Assembly: GCA_022360275.1 (NCBI GenBank)
Contig: JAKSDC010000007.1
Location: forward strand, 1 to 42,283
Origin: Chlorobiales bacterium
Lineage (GTDB): Bacteria > Bacteroidota > Chlorobiia > Chlorobiales > Chlorobiaceae
DNA: 42,283 nucleotides
Direction of reading: 5' to 3'
In this document: positions 42,217 through 42,283 of the stretch, piece by piece
Position numbering within the stretch: the first letter of the stretch is position 1
How the letters are laid out: every line of letters starts with the position of its first letter
The notes under the pieces: model-generated
What the model saw: only the letters and a program-made list of their open reading frames with translations
The model's database searches: none
Told to the model about the DNA's origin: nothing
Position numbers and translations under genes: made by a program

Positions 42217-42283
42217 TTACAAAAAATGTGAGAGCAGCAGAAAACCGGCGGTTATAAGGAAGGCGGCAATAAGGTTCATAAAG
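42217..42283 (-). CDS. C-terminal end of a membrane protein gene (partial)
   Basis: The minus-strand frame entering at the window edge encodes about 20 residues (FMNLIAAFLITAGFLLLSHFL) and stops at TAA 42219-42217. It is a single hydrophobic helix, consistent with the last transmembrane segment of a membrane protein running into the neighbouring sequence. Alternatively it could start at the internal ATG 42280-42278 as a tiny membrane peptide. The family cannot be assigned. Confidence 0.4.
   Translation of the reverse strand, partial: FMNLIAAFLITAGFLLLSHFL

Noticed and set aside
1..42283. CRISPR arrays, tRNAs, rRNAs, insertion sequences, att sites
   Set aside because: Looked for spaced direct repeats, CCA-ended cloverleafs, transposase motifs and terminal inverted repeats by eye; none convincing.

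Overview
The window looks like a chromosomal segment of a green sulfur bacterium (Chlorobiota; Chlorobium or Prosthecochloris type). I infer this from the gene mix: class III (anaerobic) ribonucleotide reductase, a Na+-pumping oxaloacetate-decarboxylase-type operon, a diderm envelope set (KdsC, AsmA, an outer-membrane barrel), moderate GC, and protein sequences that resemble Chlorobi homologues as I remember them. No search was run. I see no IS element, prophage, CRISPR array, tRNA or rRNA.

Layout. 1-1000: the C-terminus of a PPK2-type polyphosphate kinase, a decayed scar with an N-terminal serC remnant, and a clear cobalamin riboswitch with a terminator-like expression platform. The riboswitch leads nrdD-nrdG (1054-3995), which are translationally coupled. 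4095-4617: a modD pseudogene with an internal deletion. 5114-10141: kdsC, htpG, a ferritin-like/VIT iron transporter (MbfA type) and a convergent fused APH-like/P-loop kinase. 10354-14744: universal stress protein, then oadG, oadA and oadB. The exported N-terminus of oadB is separated from its body by an apparent one-base frameshift. 14844-19835: a zinc-ribbon/LRR protein, then a coupled GH65 phosphorylase and GT4 glycosyltransferase. 19947-25034: dnaE, trxA, trxB. 25058-27010: a sigma54-type response regulator facing a small coiled-coil protein, with an inverted repeat and a sigma54-like element between them.

27044-37906 holds envelope and phosphoester genes: a lipoprotein beta-propeller, trmH, a large AsmA-like protein, a PHP hydrolase, a metallophosphoesterase, an SdiA-regulated-type propeller, and an outer-membrane barrel whose exported N-terminal part carries kinase-like motifs. 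38013-40381 holds the most interesting pair. A four-TM class III nucleotide cyclase lies tail to tail with an HD-domain protein ending in the transmembrane effector domain known from Pycsar anti-phage systems. The cyclase lacks both residues that normally read a purine base. The window closes with a PAP2 phosphatase, a phosphoglycolate-phosphatase-like HAD protein and the end of a small membrane gene.

Working links. The riboswitch plausibly switches the B12-independent reductase on when cobalamin is short. oadGAB couples decarboxylation of oxaloacetate to Na+ transport. trxA/trxB form a thioredoxin system. The cyclase/HD-PycTM pair plausibly makes and senses a cyclic nucleotide.
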